From: Candidatus Staskawiczbacteria bacterium
Lineage (GTDB): Bacteria > Patescibacteriota > Minisyncoccia > Minisyncoccales > Staskawiczbacteraceae
Assembly (NCBI GenBank): GCA_943354455.1
Contig: CALRCB010000001.1
Coordinates: forward strand, 1 to 38,952
Length of the DNA: 38,952 nucleotides
Reading direction: 5' to 3'
Made by a program: the position numbers and the translations under genes. Shown one piece after another: positions 37,651-38,952 of the stretch (the stretch's first letter is position 1; each line of letters starts with the position of its first letter). The notes below the pieces were generated by a model, which ran no database searches, was not told the origin of the DNA, and saw only the letters and a list, made by a program, of their open reading frames with translations.

Positions 37651-38069
37651 ATAAAAATATAATAAGAATTCTATATTTACTATTTAGTGCTGTTTTTTTC
37701 TATTTTATCGTCTATAAAAATTTTTCGTCATATGATCCGAGTGGCCCTTTTGCTGGTTTTGATAAGATGTTTTTATTTGTCTATTCTATTATTAATATTA
37801 TATTTTTTTTGTTTGGTGTGGGGATATTAAAGACTAATAAGTTTTCAAATATATCCCTAATATTATCATCAATTTTGTTAATTATTCACTATATATTACC
37901 ATGGGATTATTATACCACTCTTCACATTCAAAATATTCAAATTGTGTTTTTGATCAATAGAATACTATATAGCTTGAATCCCTATGTTTTTTGGCCAATT
38001 TCAGTTGTTCTTTTGATTATAGGTGCTATAGTCGCTCTTAGAGAAAAATTTTCTAACAAACTATCATAA
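37647..38069 (+). CDS. Hypothetical four-helix membrane protein
   Basis: The 140-residue product has four hydrophobic segments (about 6-24, 42-60, 66-84, 112-131), a short periplasmic or external loop with SSYDPSGPFAGFDK, and a basic C terminus (REKFSNKLS). No known family was recognised. It begins in the ATGA overlap with the kinase gene and is 2 bases before fba, so it is translated within the glycolytic operon. Its base composition is more AT-rich than its neighbours. Confidence 0.7.
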   Translation: MNKNIIRILYLLFSAVFFYFIVYKNFSSYDPSGPFAGFDKMFLFVYSIINIIFFLFGVGILKTNKFSNISLILSSILLIIHYILPWDYYTTLHIQNIQIVFLINRILYSLNPYVFWPISVVLLIIGAIVALREKFSNKLS

Positions 38070-38071
38070 AT

Positions 38072-38929
38072 ATGAAATCATTAAAACACTACTTTAAGAA
38101 AGCGTATAAAGAAAAGTTTGCTATTGGACAATTTAACTTTTCTGATTGGTCGCAGGTGAAGGGAATTTTGGCCGCCGCCCAAAATTTAAAGGCGCCGATT
38201 ATTTTAGGAACCTCGGAAGGCGAAAGCAAATATGTAGGCTTGGCTGAGGCTGTGGCCATGCGAGATGTGTTAAGAAAAAAAACCGGCCTGCCCATTTTTT
38301 TGAATTTAGACCACGGCAAATCATTTGAATATTTAAAAGAAGCCATTTTGGCGGGTTACGACATGGTGCATTTTGACGGGTCAAAATTGCCATTGGAAGA
38401 AAATATAAAAATTAGTAAAGAAGTGGTGAAATTTGCCCATTGGCGGGGGGTGGTGGTTGAAGGTGAAGTGGGAAAAATTGGAACCGATGCTTCAAGAACC
38501 TATACCGAAAAATTTGAAATAAAAGAAGAAGACTTAACCAAGCCACAAGAAGTGGTGGAATATTTAAAACAGGCAAAGGTGGACGTGCTGGCCGTTAGCG
38601 TGGGCACATTTCATGGGATGGATGTGACGGGTGTTTCACCTGACATTAGACTGGAAAAATTAAAAGAAATTACCGCGGTGGCTAATATTCCCCTGGTGTT
38701 GCATGGTGGCAGTGGTACTCCGGAAGAAAGCTTGAAACAATCAATTGCCCTGGGTATTAGTAAAATTAACATTAATACCGAAACCCGGCTGGCATTTGCT
38801 AATACCTTAAAAGCGGAACTGGAGAAAAATGAAATTACGCCTTACAAATATATGGTCGAACCCATTAAGGCGGTGCAGGCAGTAATTGAAGGAAAAATTA
38901 AGCAGTTTGGTAGCGAAGGCAAAGCATAA
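38072..38929 (+). CDS. fba: Class II fructose-bisphosphate aldolase
   Basis: The 285-residue enzyme splits fructose 1,6-bisphosphate into two triose phosphates, using zinc. The catalytic and metal residues are Asp80-His81 (LNLDHGKS), Glu132 (VEGEVGKIG), the His of GTFHG and the His of LHGGSGTP, followed by KININTETRLAF. Related class II enzymes act on tagatose bisphosphate, but the glycolytic setting favours fructose. It is the last gene of the window, and an inverted repeat follows directly after its stop. Confidence 0.94.
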   Translation: MKSLKHYFKKAYKEKFAIGQFNFSDWSQVKGILAAAQNLKAPIILGTSEGESKYVGLAEAVAMRDVLRKKTGLPIFLNLDHGKSFEYLKEAILAGYDMVHFDGSKLPLEENIKISKEVVKFAHWRGVVVEGEVGKIGTDASRTYTEKFEIKEEDLTKPQEVVEYLKQAKVDVLAVSVGTFHGMDVTGVSPDIRLEKLKEITAVANIPLVLHGGSGTPEESLKQSIALGISKININTETRLAFANTLKAELEKNEITPYKYMVEPIKAVQAVIEGKIKQFGSEGKA

Positions 38930-38930
38930 G

Positions 38931-38950
38931 CCTGTCTGCCGGCAGGCAGG
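38931..38950. repeat. GC-rich inverted repeat after fba
   Basis: CCTGTCTGCC at 38931-38940 pairs with GGCAGGCAGG at 38941-38950 with one U-G and no loop. Palindromes of this CCTGCC-GGCAGG type recur in many Patescibacteria genomes. A related CCTGT-GCAG-ACAGG patch lies in rpsE at 21862-21875. A terminator tail cannot be judged because the window ends. Confidence 0.6.
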
Positions 38951-38952
38951 TA

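Overview
The window is AT-rich and densely coded, and nearly every housekeeping gene reads left to right. Several traits together point to a member of the Candidate Phyla Radiation (Patescibacteria), most likely a Parcubacteria-like lineage. These are an S10/spc ribosomal cluster with no L30 gene between rpsE and rplO, a short alanyl-tRNA synthetase without the C-terminal domain, a stand-alone SWIB protein, a DUF5679 mini zinc ribbon, a membrane-anchored baseplate-J-like protein, and core genes without Shine-Dalgarno sequences. The lineage is inferred from gene content only.

Layout. 1-4.3 kb: the end of tgt, then Mn-type superoxide dismutase, an HD phosphohydrolase, a SpoU-family RNA methyltransferase, a membrane-tethered thioredoxin-like protein, SWIB, DUF5679, a secreted ComEC-type metallo-beta-lactamase and ndk. 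4.4-7.07 kb: a complete diversity-generating retroelement (DGR). It has a target gene whose last ~43 codons are the variable repeat (VR), a template repeat (TR) 470 bp downstream, an Avd-type accessory gene on the opposite strand and a DGR reverse transcriptase. VR and TR match over 128 bp except at 16 positions, and all 16 are adenines in the TR. 7.05-7.24 kb: a separate small RNA gene with its own promoter, a closed multi-stem fold and a terminator. 7.25-8.1 kb: rpmB (minus strand) and an M50 protease. 8.1-13.75 kb: str-type genes (rpsL, rpsG, fusA, tuf, rpsJ) with two small hypothetical genes among them. 13.75-25.9 kb: the S10/spc cluster from rplC to secY, then adk and map. 25.9-38.9 kb: a mostly glycolytic run (tpiA, gpm, gap, ppsA, a PfkB-type kinase, fba) with ykuK, alaS, a baseplate-J-like protein and redox proteins in between.

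How it works together. The DGR would copy TR RNA with adenine-targeted errors and write the product into the end of the target gene. Ribosome and translation-factor genes form the centre of the window, and central carbon genes follow. A ~76-nt leader with two hairpins recurs at the same distance from the start codons of rplW, rpsE and tpiA. Its stems are kept by compensatory changes, so it may be an undescribed regulatory RNA linking ribosome and glycolytic genes.

The most notable items are the DGR with its antisense avd and G10 tract, the recurrent leader RNA, the small RNA after the reverse transcriptase, and a split in translation signals. Core genes lack Shine-Dalgarno sites or look leaderless, whereas several orphan genes have strong ones. 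No tRNA, rRNA, CRISPR array or insertion sequence was seen.
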